Below are positions 43,732-55,829 of a DNA stretch of 64,000 nucleotides, piece by piece. The stretch comes from Solea solea (taxonomy: Eukaryota > Chordata > Actinopteri > Pleuronectiformes > Soleidae): assembly GCF_958295425.1 (NCBI RefSeq), contig NC_081149.1, forward strand, positions 7,321,654 through 7,385,653, written 5' to 3'. The translations under genes were made by a program, and so were the position numbers. The notes under the pieces are model-generated. The model ran no database searches, had not been told where the DNA came from, and saw only the letters and a list, made by a program, of their open reading frames with translations. Within the stretch, counting starts at the first letter, position 1; each line of letters starts with the position of its first letter.

Positions 43732-44443
43732 GCTTTCACAAACATTTCTTTGTGCCATGCGGATAATACAACATTATGGATGGCAAGTGCCGTTAATCAC
43801 CACGGCAAACCAACGACAAGATTAAAGGATTAAAAGATGACATCACATTGAGGCAAGTCTGTGATATAGTTTTTTTTAGCAAAGGAATTGGACAGTGTTC
43901 AGCTTTTGAACTGTGGGGACACAGTTATGGATTTTAAATGCCATAAAACACCAAATGGGAAGAAGGGTTTTAACTCAAGAAGTAAGTCTTTCGTCCTTGG
44001 TCGGCTATAATTGCTCCAGCTTCCCATGTGACCCTTGTGAGGAGGACAAAATGGTAGAAAATGGATGGATAAAAGTCTTTTCTTCTCACTTATGTCATTC
44101 CAAAGTCGAGTGGTTCTGATGTGTCAGTAATCTCTTCACATTTCCCTTGTGAATTACACAAACTCTTCAGCTAAGTCTAAATGCATTATTAATTGAACCA
44201 AAGATAAAACCATCCTCCTGTTGAAACCTGAACACACAGAACAGAGGAGCTCTTGTCATAACCTCTTTAGCCTGGAACAATTTGTGACTTGGGAGAAGCT
44301 TGTGTCAGAGGGTAATGAGCCATGGGACTCAAACTGTGCATGTTTCTTTTTTTTTTTCTACTTTCACAGAGTGAAAGACTACAGGAGAGTTTTGAGCGGA
44401 GCTCCGTGTTCGTCCCCTCGCCCTGTTCACAAATCTGGCCAGT

Positions 44444-46155
44444 ATGTCCAATGACCCTCCTCCTCCGTATCCTGGAGGTCCCAGTGCCCCACCCATTCAG
44501 GAGAAGAATGGGCAGCCTGGTAATCAAACTACATGTGCAGGATTATGAACTCATTGTTTTAACACAAAATCACTAGGAAGTACAGTTTAGTGTGTAAATG
44601 CATCTTTGTGCTCAAAAGTTCTCACAAAGAAATAGTTTACAATGGACCTTTTGTGCAGCAGCCATTTTGTGAAGTCGCAGGTGTAAATAGATACGATTTA
44701 TATGTACTGTCCTTAGTTTTAGGACAGTGACACTTAAACCACCAATTTAATTATTGTGGCTTTAGCAAACCTTCACCAAAAAGTTTGTTAAAAAGTGTTC
44801 ATTTCAAAAAAGGGCACAAATCACAGTTTGGCCTTTGACACTGGCACGGCTCCAGCATGGTTCTGGTTCCGAAACAACATTTAAAAGCGGCCTGTGTGTT
44901 CACACCACATATATTGGTTGAAAAGGACACTGGGTTTTTCTTGTGAACTTTGACAACATCAGTGGGCTTGTCAGTGTAAGCTGGTTAGCTCGGAGCACCA
45001 AGGTTTCGAATAGAATTAGAGCCCCAACAGGCTAAAAGTGCTTGCTGGCATAAAAACACTAAACGTCATATTCATGCACTGTCCGGTACAAACTTATTTG
45101 TAGCTTGAGTTGCGTTACGTAATTATTGGATAGTGAAATAGTCTTTGTAGGACTGGATTTTTGGCTCTATTGACATAAATATTATACTTGCAGTAGCATA
45201 CAACACGTGTTGCATTTCTTCAGACTGCTTTCACTTACATGTTTTTAAATATGTGGGTGTTGTTTTTCACACAGTGTACAGGACTGGTCCTCAGCAGGGA
45301 CAGTCCCAGCCTCCAGACTACGGTCCTCCGCCCTACGAGGCTCCGCAACTAGGCTTCCTCCCCCCACACGTCCCTGGAGATGGTCCCATGCCAATGCCAA
45401 TGCCACCACCACAAGGTAGTGCAGAGAGTCTATAAAGAGAGCATCAAAACAAGCCAACAAAAAACAGTGTGAAAACTTAAATTCCTCTTGGAAAATGGCT
45501 TTATATTCTAACAATTATACAAAACTTAAATTTGTAATTTATGACTCCGGACAGGTGGCCACTACCCACCGCCTCCAGGTCACTTTCCTCACCAGATGCC
45601 AGGACACATGGGCCCCGGTCCTGGTCACTTTGTCCAGATGGGGGGACACACAGCGACTGTCCTGGCTCCTCCAGGCGCAGCCACTACTGTGACTGTCCTG
45701 CAGGGGGAAATGTTCCAGACCTCGCCAGTGCAGACCGTGTGTCCGCACTGTCAGCAGGCGATCGTCACGCGCATCTCCCACGACGTTGGCCTCATGAACA
45801 CGCTCTTCTGCCTCTTCTGCTTCTTCGTAGGGTAAGTAGGTCGCAGGTCAGGAGCTCGGGACACGTAACCGACATTCATGTGGTGGGTCTGATGGTTCCC
45901 AGGTTTTGGTTGCTTAGTTCCGGACACGACTGTAGGGCAATCCAACGAACGTCTTGCTTAGAATCTTTGTCAAATCTTTTTCTTGTCTTCCACTGGAACT
46001 CACACTTTCTTTTTAAATCACTTGTTTTGTTCCTCCTTCTCAGGTGTGACCTCGGCTGCTGCCTGATTCCCTGTCTGATCGACGACCTCAAGGATGTGAC
46101 TCACACCTGCCCTAACTGTAAGGGCTACATTTACACATACAAGCGTATATGCTAA
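44444..46155 (+). CDS. cdip1: Cell death-inducing p53-target protein 1 (LITAF family), 4 coding exons
   Basis: Small endolysosomal membrane-associated protein; mammalian CDIP1 promotes p53-dependent, TNF-linked apoptosis. Coding exons 44444-44519, 45275-45415, 45555-45831 and 46044-46155 join in phase to 201 aa (human about 208). The Pro-rich N-terminus carries two PPxY motifs (PPPPY to residue 9, PPPY to 46), expected to bind WW-domain NEDD4-type ligases. The C-terminal LITAF domain has CPHC (135-138), a hydrophobic Cys-rich anchor ([19 protein letters not shown]) and CPNC (187-190), ending TYKRIC. ATG 44444 is the first in the exon after its acceptor (44369) and matches the family start [12 protein letters not shown]. 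A large out-of-frame open frame over 45541-46155 is a shadow. Confidence 0.96.
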
Positions 46156-48862
46156 CCACCGACGGCTGAGACACGAGAGACACGTACATGCACACACACA
46201 CACACACATGCAAACTCACAGCGCCTCCTGCTGGTAGTGACGCCCCCCCCCTTCCCTTTCCCCTCCTCTTCCATTTTTGCCGTGTCGCATAAAGCCCTCA
46301 AAAAATTAAGAGCATAGTTTTCTCACTACATCACAGAATATTTCCTGTACATAATCATCTTTTCTAAGTTTAAAGATGCATTTGAAAATATACAAATGTA
46401 CAAGAGGAACACAGAGGCCGTGTGATCCTGTGTGGAAAGTAAACGGGGGAGAATGTTGTGATGCTTACCTTTGTAAATTAAAAAAAAAACAATCATTGAT
46501 TTGACAGCCTTAGGTAGAGAAAACTGAAAAAACAGTCACTTTAATTTTAATTCATCTGTGAATTTTACTCAGAAGCAAGTTGAAGTTGGATAAACACTTT
46601 CTTCTTATTTATTTAAAAATAATGTTTTTGTTTTTGTTTCTGTTGAGAACTGTGAACATTTTCCTCATTACTACAACAGACATGTTTTTTTTAATTTTCC
46701 TTTTACTGTCGCGGTCCCTCTGAATGTGAGCAATTTTCATCCTGATGAGTGTATTTTACAGATCACAAAAAATAAGTATTAAACGTTAAAAAACAAAAAA
46801 GAAAAGACACTGGGATTCATCCATTCATACCAGCAGCTTCACTGTATCTTGGCATTGATTGTACAAGTTTGTGAACTCTTTTAATGCAGCGACAGCAGTG
46901 GAGGATTGAGTCTGACACATCAGCATGTGACTCTCACATTTTCATACATACATAACTATTCACTGCCTCGTCCTGTTACCTGTTAATTTTTCAGTTTTAT
47001 TTTTTTAATCTCCATCTATGCTCTGCTTTTGTTTTTGAGAATCAAGCTAACATTTGCACTTTAAGTTGAAATTCACCTTTTTCCGATGTTAAAACCTCTC
47101 AACCTCGGCCAATTGTTCGTCTGAGGTAAAAATATACAATTTATAAAGTTTAACCAAGGAAAGGCAGCGTGGGATTTTTTGACTCACTTGGTTTGTTGCT
47201 TGCTCAGTGAATTTTTCTATACATGCACTTATTTTGACTATCGCAGTGTTGAAGTGGACACGACAGACGGTGCGTCTCGTCAGTGATCTTGCGTCCTTTA
47301 GCTACACGTTTCTACGAGGGCTCCGTTTCACTCGTGATTTCCAGAATCGACTAAGATTCTGGAAATGGTCTTGATTTAGTTTGGTTTCAATACACATTTT
47401 ACTTTGGATATGAGGGTTTTTGTCCAATTTTTAAACCTGCCTTTATGCCTGGTATATTGTCCAATTTTGTGTCGTCCCTGACGAAAGATGGCCAAACGTG
47501 AAACTCTGGTGGCGATTTCTTTGTTGGAGGCTAAAGGGTGGTCCTATGTCGTACTCTGAGTGGTTTAAAGATGGCTGTTGTTAAAGTCTTGTGTGTAAAG
47601 AAAGCTTAAGAAAAATGCTACATGTCACTGTGTTCCATCTTCTGTACCAGGGATTCCCAAATGTTAGAATCTTCCCCGGCCCATTTTAAACTTCCAACCA
47701 AAATGTTAAATCACAACACGACAACACTTAGACGAAAAATCAATTATTCATTTCAAAATTGGGTAAAAACTCTATATCATTTCACAAGTAAAAGATTGCA
47801 CATCGTCTGTTGTCCGTGTCCTTCCGTGTAAATCCCGTTTTCACGATCACTCTCTCTCATGTGGCCAGATGTTGTTAAGGCTAAGGTAGAAAGAAAGGCA
47901 CGTAAGCGATACTTCTGACTCGATACCTGATCCTTAAATGATTGAAACAACGCTTCTTTCCATGTTTTTGCTGCCGCTATATGACGAACTGGTACCTCAT
48001 GCCGATGGGCATGATTGATTATAAAAAAAGTCGATCAGTTACTGTGACTACTCTAAATATATTGAAAAGACTTAAAATAAATGTCAGCCTAGTTAGTTGA
48101 CTTCACCTGCGTTTGCAGAAGTGATTAAATGTACAAAGGTTTGGAAGTGGTGGAATTTACCAGGGTCTTTGAATGCATCTTGTTAGCTCAATACACTGTG
48201 AAGCCTGCATCTCTTTCACTAACTCACACAATACAGTTAGTACTCGAATAGCTTTTCTTTTTGCGAGAAATGCCCATCCAAGTACCTAGTTTTAAAATAA
48301 AAAACACTAGTAGACAAAACCATCATCACCTATTTAATTCGACATCAGCCCTTTAAGAATCACTGCATTGCGTAGATGCATGTTACATAGCAAAGTAAGA
48401 CATCTGTTGACTAATCTAAATATGAAATAGGGTAAAACTTTTCTGCCGAGAATAAGCTTCAAATTAACGACTGTTACCCGATATATTGCAAAAAAATAAA
48501 TAAAATAAAATAAATAGACATTGTTCCACCACAGCATGTCTAACCTGCCAGTCACCTTCAGTCATTCATGTGCAGTTTGTCTGCATGAGCCACTCATTGA
48601 AATGACTAATTAACACTAACTAGATCCTTAACTCTGTGTGTGTTTTCTTCTTCTTCTCTGGAAGTGAGATAAACTCTGTAAGAAGGTCCACTCTGCAATG
48701 AAGTTTTAATACCAAGTACTGTATATTATGCCATTGTTGTGGATAATGCTGGTCTGCACTGCTCTCTAAATGTCTGTGATATGTATTAAACTATGTAAGT
48801 CAAAATTTGTTTGACGGTTGTATACAGGTAATATTTTATCAATAAAAGTCTGAAGGATTGTT
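46156..48862 (+). other. cdip1: Long cdip1 3'UTR
   Basis: About 2.7 kb after the cdip1 stop holds no recognisable exon. It ends with AATAAA at 48841-48846 followed by GT/T-rich sequence, the best poly(A) site before the next gene. CA repeats lie at 46193-46208. An earlier cleavage site is possible (AATAAA also near 48295). Confidence 0.5.
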
Positions 48863-49482
48863 TCTTTGTCATTGACACAATTTTATTTGGATTTTATGCT
48901 ACATGTACAGTAATTTTAGGAAATGTGTCTGTGCCAACTAGAGGTAGACCGATTAACTGGTTGGGCTGATAGTTGACATTTTTAGTAATTATTATTTGGG
49001 TTGCAATGATTATTTGATTAAACAATTAATCAGCAAGTCTTGTTTTTTTTATAATTAAAACAAGCTGGTTCTTTGCTGAAACTGATTCATTTTGGTTTGT
49101 TTTTCGATGGCCTGTTTCTTGTAATTTATACCTTTTTTCTACTAAAAATGCCATTGCTGTACTGACCATTAGTTTTGTTGGTAACTGAAGTCAGGTTTTG
49201 CTGTTATTTGTCATCATAAAACATATTATATTAGGTAGTGGTTAAATTAATTTATGGGGGTGGGGAAAAACCGGCATCAATTATCAGTCATCAGCTGCCC
49301 TGATTTCTAAAAAACTAAATCGGCATCGCCTCTTGGAAAAAAGCCACATCGGTCAACCTCTAGTGCTGACGCACACAGAGAAAGGAAAAGTATTTTTTAC
49401 AACCAGTGGAGCCTATTTCTCATAAATCAACTCTAAAAAAAAAACAGCCTATGTGCATGAAAACTGTCAAAGTGCAAAAGTG

Positions 49483-50418
49483 TCAGTCTCTCCATCGATG
49501 TCCACACTGTATGTGGCAGCATTTGTAGAACGTCGTCATCGGCTCGTCTGCTGATCTCGTCTGAATCTGCATGAAATACGCCCGAGCATGTCCACACTTG
49601 GGACAAGTTTCTGAGAAAAAGACCGAAATAAAGTCACACTCTTGAAACAAATGGACAGCTGAGTGCAACAAATACATGTACAGACAGAACTATTTCATAT
49701 GTTTCAACATGTGTGTGTGTGTATATATACATATAAGCAAAGACATCTCTACATGTTTTTTTAACAACAAAAATCAGAAAACAAGAATTCAAATAAATGC
49801 AGAATAAATCACATGACATTTCATTACACTACTGCTAGATCTATCCCCAAACAGACCCTTTTGGCTTAAATGTGACTTAAGTATGTGCGATAATATTGCA
49901 TTGTTGCATAAAATATTGTGATAATATCGTATTGTGACTTTAAATATTGTGATAATATCGTAGTGTGACTTAAATATCACGATAAATCATACTGTGGCTT
50001 AAAATATTGTCATAATATCGTTTTGCGACTTCAAATATTGTGATAATATCGTATCGTGGAGTTTCAGGCGATTGTGTGGTGAGAGCTCAGGTGTCAGTGT
50101 GATTCCACGTCACTTACCTGCCGTCGAGTCCACGTTCTCCCACGCTGCAGCTCCACCAAGAACATCATCCACCTCTTTTAACTTTGGATACTTTCTGTTA
50201 TTGACCTGCAGAAAACAAACAAACAAATCACCACAGAGAAATCAAAGTAAAAACCAGGAGAACTGAGAATCTGAAAACACTTCTTTATATTTATTTTGTT
50301 TACTCACCTTTCTCGTGATGTTGTGAACGTAAGGACAAGTGTTACACGCAAATCTCATGCACCGCTGTCCCTCCTCCACGATTAACACGTTCCCACAGGT
50401 TGGGCAGAACAGCAGCAT
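49483..50418 (-). CDS. polr3k: RNA polymerase III subunit RPC10 (C11), 3 exons
   Basis: Smallest Pol III-specific subunit, needed for transcript cleavage, termination and re-initiation at tRNA and 5S genes. Exons 50418-50308, 50205-50118 and 49610-49483 join in phase to 108 aa, the same length as the human protein. The N-terminal zinc ribbon has CPTC (5-8) and CNTC (25-28). The C-terminal TFIIS-like ribbon has CPKC (69-72), the RSADEP acidic hairpin and CHIQC (98-102). The gene is divergent from snrnp25, with 679 bp between start codons. Confidence 0.97.
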
Positions 50419-51097
50419 GCCCGCCTCGAATTAAACACGCGTGTGTAAAAAGCAATAAAACACGATATTTCTGCGCTGTTTCTTACATACGGAGGAGTTG
50501 TTTGGGTTAGCTTCAGCTTCCTGTTTATTTCAAGCATGAGGAGCGGACCGGGAAAGGCAGTCAGGTCCTGTCTTTAAAACAGTTCGGCTGGAAACAAAAT
50601 AGGTTTCATTTTAACAGTTTCAGAAAAAAATAAGGATAAATAATATAAGAAGTTTCACTTTAAATCATTTATGTACCGATTAACTTACAGATAATACATT
50701 AAGGATGTTAAATAGCTTTTAATTTCACCTTTTTAAAACGAGCTAAAGAAGGTTTACTGCTCATCTCTTAGCTCTAGGAAACTAAATATTAAGATCGCGA
50801 AGTAGTCATTTTTTATGTACTAACACAACTAACACGCCCATAAACTATGTAACTACAAAATATTAGTGTTTTTATTGCCTTTTACACTATTAGTTTGACT
50901 TTAAAGTTACTTCCTCTAAGAGGAACCTTGTACGCTACGCGTTGGTGTCTCTCCGGTGTGTAATTTGTGCTACACAAATTGTTATTCGTTTCTCGGTGAA
51001 AACCATGATTTATTTCAGCAGCAAATAGAGAACATGTTTTTGTCGTGTTTTAGCGGTATTTAAAGAAACCGTGTGTGTGATTAAAACTCGCCTGGTG
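50419..51097. promoter_or_regulatory. Shared divergent promoter region of polr3k and snrnp25
   Basis: 679 bp separates the two start codons, with the genes pointing away from each other as in the human POLR3K-SNRNP25 pair. No open frame or repeat of note. The CpG-containing parts are near each gene end (GGAGCGGACCGGG near 50539; CGCTACGCG near 50932). Start sites were not resolved. Confidence 0.5.
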
Positions 51098-52530
51098 ATG
51101 GAGGAGCAGAGTCCTGACACTGAAACTGCTGCAGGAGTAGCTCAGTGTGTGAAAGAGGAGGAGGAGGAGGAGGAGGAGAAGAAAAAGGAGGTGGAGGAGA
51201 AGGAGAACCAGGCAGAAGAGGAGGAGGAGGAAGAAGATGTGGAGGCTCTTCCTCACTCAGAAATCCTGGACATCTTCGAGGAAGGACTGGCTCAACTTGT
51301 GCAGGACCCTTTACTGTGTGACCTGCCAATCCAGGTGCTGTGTCCTGTCCAACCAGTACAAATGTCAGACAGACAGACAGACAGACAGACAGATAGATAG
51401 ATAGATAGTAGGCATAGAACATCAGAATATACTGTGCTAAAGGGTAGACAAGAATAAAATAATAGAATAGAACACAAAATGTATAAAAAATTCCAACCAA
51501 ATAAACATACATAATTCTGATTGTTGTTTTTGTTTCTGCAGGTGACTCTAGAGGAGGTGAATTCTCAGATCGCTCTGGAGTACGGTCAGGCCATGACCGT
51601 GAGAGTGTTGAAGGCCGACGGCGACGTGATGCGTAAGTGTTCATTAGACATTAGAACTGCAACTCACTGATTATTATCATCATCGATTAAGCTGTTGATT
51701 ATTTTCTCGCATAATTTGTCAAACCCGGAAATTATGATGTTCTTGAATGTCTTGTCTGTGTCCACAAACCAAAATGATTAAGTTTTTAATGATTTCTTCG
51801 TTCTATGGAGCAAAGAAACAAAGAAAATATTCACATTTAAGAAGCTGAAACAATCAGAAATCCATCCTCTACTAGAAACCCGATGATGGGTTAAATGCAG
51901 AGAAGGAATTTCCCTAAGGGGATAAATAAAGTACTAAAAATTAAAAAGTAGTTGCACTAGTGTCATTATTTTTAAATGATGATTAATATTTGAAACCATA
52001 TGTCTCCATAAGCCATAGTGGTCGTGCAGAACGCGACTGTCCTGGATCTGAAGAAAGCCATTCGTAGATTCATGGAGCTGAAACAACAGCGTGAAGGCGG
52101 AGTGAAGCACATCAGCTGGTAAACACACACAAATAATGTGCCCTTCTTATGGTTTATGTGTTTTTGGTGTTCCCAAAGATACACATACAAGTTCACACGC
52201 GGATTCTAACATTTAAAAAGAAAAAGGTCAAGAATGTCTCTGCCACTGTTTGTCTCTGTGCTTCTACAGGAAATATGTGTGGAGAACGTACTATTTAGTG
52301 TTTCAGGGGGAAAAACTTGAGGACGACAAGACAAGGCTTAAAGAGTAAGTGAATAAACGTATCATCATTAAATCGTGTAATGTAAGTCTATCTATCTATC
52401 TATCTTTCTATCTATCCATCCATCCATCCGTGTGACCTTTTTTCTCCGTGTGAATCTTTTCCTCATCTTCAGTTATGGAATCAGAAACAGAGATGAAGTG
52501 ACGTTCATGAAACATCTGAGGAAAAAGTGA
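51098..52530 (+). CDS. snrnp25: U11/U12 snRNP 25-kDa protein, 5 exons
   Basis: Ubiquitin-fold component of the minor (U12-type) spliceosome U11/U12 di-snRNP. Exons 51098-51334, 51542-51632, 52013-52118, 52270-52344 and 52473-52530 join in phase to 188 aa. Core matches include DPLLCDLPIQVTLEEVNSQ, ATVLDLKKAI, YVWRTYYLVF and DYGIRNRDEV. The human protein is about 132 aa and starts near the equivalent of IFEEGL (residue about 59). This copy therefore has an extension of about 55 residues made mostly of Glu/Lys, encoded by GAG/GAA repeats. The first in-frame ATG is 51098; an internal start is not available close to the core. Poly(A) hexamers are at about 52595 and 52646. Confidence 0.95.
51365..51408 (+). 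repeat. (GACA)n(GATA)n microsatellite
   Basis: Compound tetranucleotide run just after the snrnp25 exon 1 donor. Confidence 0.9.
51647..51870. repeat. 'GATTAATC' family repeat
   Basis: Contains GAACTGCAACTCACTGATTA, CTATGGAGCAAAGAAACAAAG and GAAAATATTCACATTTAAG, the inverted form of blocks in the copies at 2935 and 30241. Lies in snrnp25 intron 2. Confidence 0.5.
52387..52429 (+). repeat. (CTAT)n(CATC)n microsatellite
   Basis: Compound tetranucleotide run in the last snrnp25 intron, directly upstream of its final acceptor region. Confidence 0.85.
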
Positions 52531-52659
52531 AACAAGTGTTACTACCGACGTCTGACAGAAACCAACAACAACAAAAACAGCAGTTCCTGCATGTAAATAA
52601 AATATAAAACTGTGGACTTTTATTTTGTATAAATTGTGTTTGTTGAATAAACTATTTTT

Positions 52660-55600
52660 GATTTTCTCTGTGTGTGTTTGTGTTTTATTTATTATTTAAT
52701 TATCTCTCATTATCTGCTGCTGCTGATCTCAAACCAGTCCCAGCTGACATCAGGCAGCAGGCAGTTGTGGACAGGTCAAAGGTCAGAACGTACAAGAAAC
52801 AAACATACAGACACAAGCATTCTCACCTGTGGTGAATTTAGAGTCTGGATCACAAAGTACCCAATCTGACAAATGGAATTTTGTTCAGTTTTGACAGAGA
52901 TACGATTTAAGCCATTTAGTATAAGAGACTTTACAGGAGAATGGTGACATCATCAGTTACTAAGCCTCTTGTGTGATCACAGACTGATGTGTCAAACACT
53001 GTGGACAGGAAGTCGCTAAGAGAAGGACAAACGTCTCCTCGGTGGAGGTGGCAAAAAAACCCCAGAGTAAACAGGCGCAGCTTCAAACAGTGTTCTGTTA
53101 TGTTTTGTTTTTTTTAAGGAGCGGCAGATGAGCTGATTTGAATACTCCCTCACAGAGCGTGTACAGTTCTCTGTTCACCTCGTTTGAATTTCACCTGTGT
53201 GGAAGTCACGGAGCGACCGAGGGAAACAGGTAACACACACACATTATACATTATATAATTATAATAATTATATTCTCTTTATAAATATGATAAATGAGAT
53301 TTTGTGGAACAGTTGAATTGTTTCATCGCATTTACACCAGAAAAGCATCTTACATGAGATTAATGTTCTGGGTCTTATATTTCGAAATTAATTGCAGCAT
53401 TTTATGGATAAATGTAATGTTTGTACATTTATCCACAATACTTTCTAAATCGATGTATTTTTATGTATATTTGACAAGTTTTTTTTTTTACTTTTATTTA
53501 TGTAATAGTGTCTATTTAAAGTTCACTATAACTGCAGTATTTGTTTGCAGTAAGTTTTATTCTTTTTCTTTTACTTGAATTTCATTGATTGTGTTTATTT
53601 ACATTTTTACTATGACTGCAGCATCTTCCACAAGTTTTGCTTTTATTATTTTATTTAAAAGTGTGCATTTACAATTTGTCACTGCAGTAGTTCCCGAGTG
53701 TTCTATTTATTCCTATTTAAAGTTTACTATTACTACAGTATTTTCTTTTGCAGTATGTATGCAGTATTTTACTTTTATTTAATAGTGTTTATTTACATTA
53801 CATACACATATTATTTCTACCAGTTAATTGTCATTATTATTATTATTATAATAATAATAATAATTATTATTATTATCATTATTATTATTACATTCCCTAT
53901 TGAATTTGGTGATGACCCAATTCTGGAGTCAAGATTATAAACCTTACAAGATAAAAGTTTGTCAAAGATTCGATAAGTAATTCAGATGAAAATATTAATA
54001 TTGCTTTGTGCCTCGTCGTCATGTGACAGAACGTGGTGTACAGCAGGTCTGTGTTAGTGTGCGTTTTGGACAAAATCTGGATCAAGTTCTGGATCAAAAC
54101 ATGGTCATTTTTATGCTGCGTATGAAAACAAACACATTCCACTCCATAATTCAGTGCAAGAAAAAATAAATACACTAATAAATTATTATTGTTAACTATT
54201 ATTATTCCAAAATAGAATAAAATAAGTAGTTTTAATTAATTAAGTAATTTATATTAAGTAGTTGGTTTGCATTTTGTTTTTGAAGTCCTCAACTCTGCTG
54301 TGTCACGCAGCCATTAACTGATCATTTACAGCGAATACATTTTATTTTGAAATGATGTGCTGCTTCATGTTTGAGATGTGGAGATAAACATTCAAATGTT
54401 ACCTTTTTACCACGATGCTCAGGACCAAAAACAAAACACAAAACAATAATAATAATAATAGTACTAAAAAAAATTCGAATTCCTAGAATTACAATAGGTT
54501 CTCGCACCACTGTTTGTGCTCAGGCCCTAATAATAATAATAGTAATAATATCATCATAATATGATCGGGAACTTAATCTTCTCTGTTTTAAGAGGAAGTA
54601 AAATCAAATAAAAATAAAAAAAATAAATAATTGTATCTTTGGTAACACTGAAAGATCGAGGTGAGTCTTCCTTCTGTCCTCGTCCACCTGCAGCACCTGA
54701 AAGACACAAAAAAAACCTGGACAGAGAGGGAGAACGCATCAAGACACGCTATAAACAAAGAGTGAACATTCGACTTCTGCCTTTAGGGGGCGCCACAGCG
54801 CCTCCATCTTGTGTCCTCTTCTGTTACACCTGTAACTGTCCTCATGTCGTCCTTCACAGCATCCACGAACCTTCTCTGTGGTCTTCTCCTCTTCTCACTG
54901 TCCTGTGAGCAAACCATCTCAACCATGTCTCTCTTACTTGATCTCCAAAAGAATGTTCAACCTGAGCTGTCCCTCAAAATATGCTCATTTCTAATCCGCT
55001 CCATCCTGATCTCTGACACCTTGAGCTCCAGCTCCTCTCGTCTGTTAGATCAGTTGTCCCCAACCTTTGCTTGTGTACAAGACAAACCAGCAGTCTGGTA
55101 TAAAGTACCTTAAAGGTGATACTTGTGAAAAAGTAAACGTACAGGTATGTTTGCAGAAAATGACTTTGGTAGAAGTTGAAGTCACTTTCTTTTTAAAAAA
55201 AAAATATTAATTATGTAAACGTCTTAAAGTACATGACATTTACTGGGATGAGACTTTGTTTATGCTGTAATGCTCACAGAAGTTCTGAGGTCACACAAGT
55301 GTTGGTAACAAATAGCTTGATAAACTTAAAGGCGGACCAAAAACCTTTGGGTTTTAATTTGGGTGATGCCAAATTCGGATTATCCAATAGAGGGTGTGTG
55401 AGATTCAATACATCTCACCCTTATTTAAATAACCTCACAACATCAGCGCCCCCTCATGTGATTTCTGGCATCCGCCTGAAGGGGGTGTGGGTAGTGTGTT
55501 TGTGCTTGGACCCCAGGTTGGGAACCTCTGTTTTTAGTCTCTAAACATCACAAGTGTCCGGACACTTGTCTCCACCTCTCTTGTCCACTGCCCATTGCAT

Positions 55601-55829
55601 TCACACACAGGTAATCTGTCCTGCTTCTTCTAACCTGTCCCTTACTCTCACTACAGATTACAATATTATCTGCAAACAGCATAATCCAGATTTGGGACCT
55701 CATCTGTCCACCTGTCTGTCCGTCACCACTGTAGACAAGAAAGGGAGCTCAGAGTTGATGTTAATCCCACTTTAGGAACATTAAATACTTCAAATTCACA
55801 CCCACAGACTCTCCTCTCAGCATTCTGCC
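52660..55829 (+). other. 5' flank and probable 5'UTR intron of the LITAF-domain gene
   Basis: No protein-matching exon. GGAAACAG|GTAACAC near 53229 is a plausible donor of a non-coding first exon for the gene starting at 55830. The rest holds AT-rich sequence, an (ATT)n/(AAT)n microsatellite at 53832-53890, a repeat tail with CAGGCCCTAATAAT at about 54440-54550, and a possible DNA element at about 55050-55535 with facing ends (GTCCCCAACCTTTG; CAGGTTGGGAACCTC). Confidence 0.4.

Noticed and set aside
45541..46155. 204-codon open frame over cdip1 exons
   Set aside because: It reads through introns in the wrong frame for the LITAF domain; the correct frame gives CPHC and CPNC motifs.
51081..51644. 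187-codon antisense open frame with Pro/Ser-rich sequence
   Set aside because: It is the complement of the snrnp25 GAG/GAA repeat and exon 2, which encode a recognised protein on the + strand.
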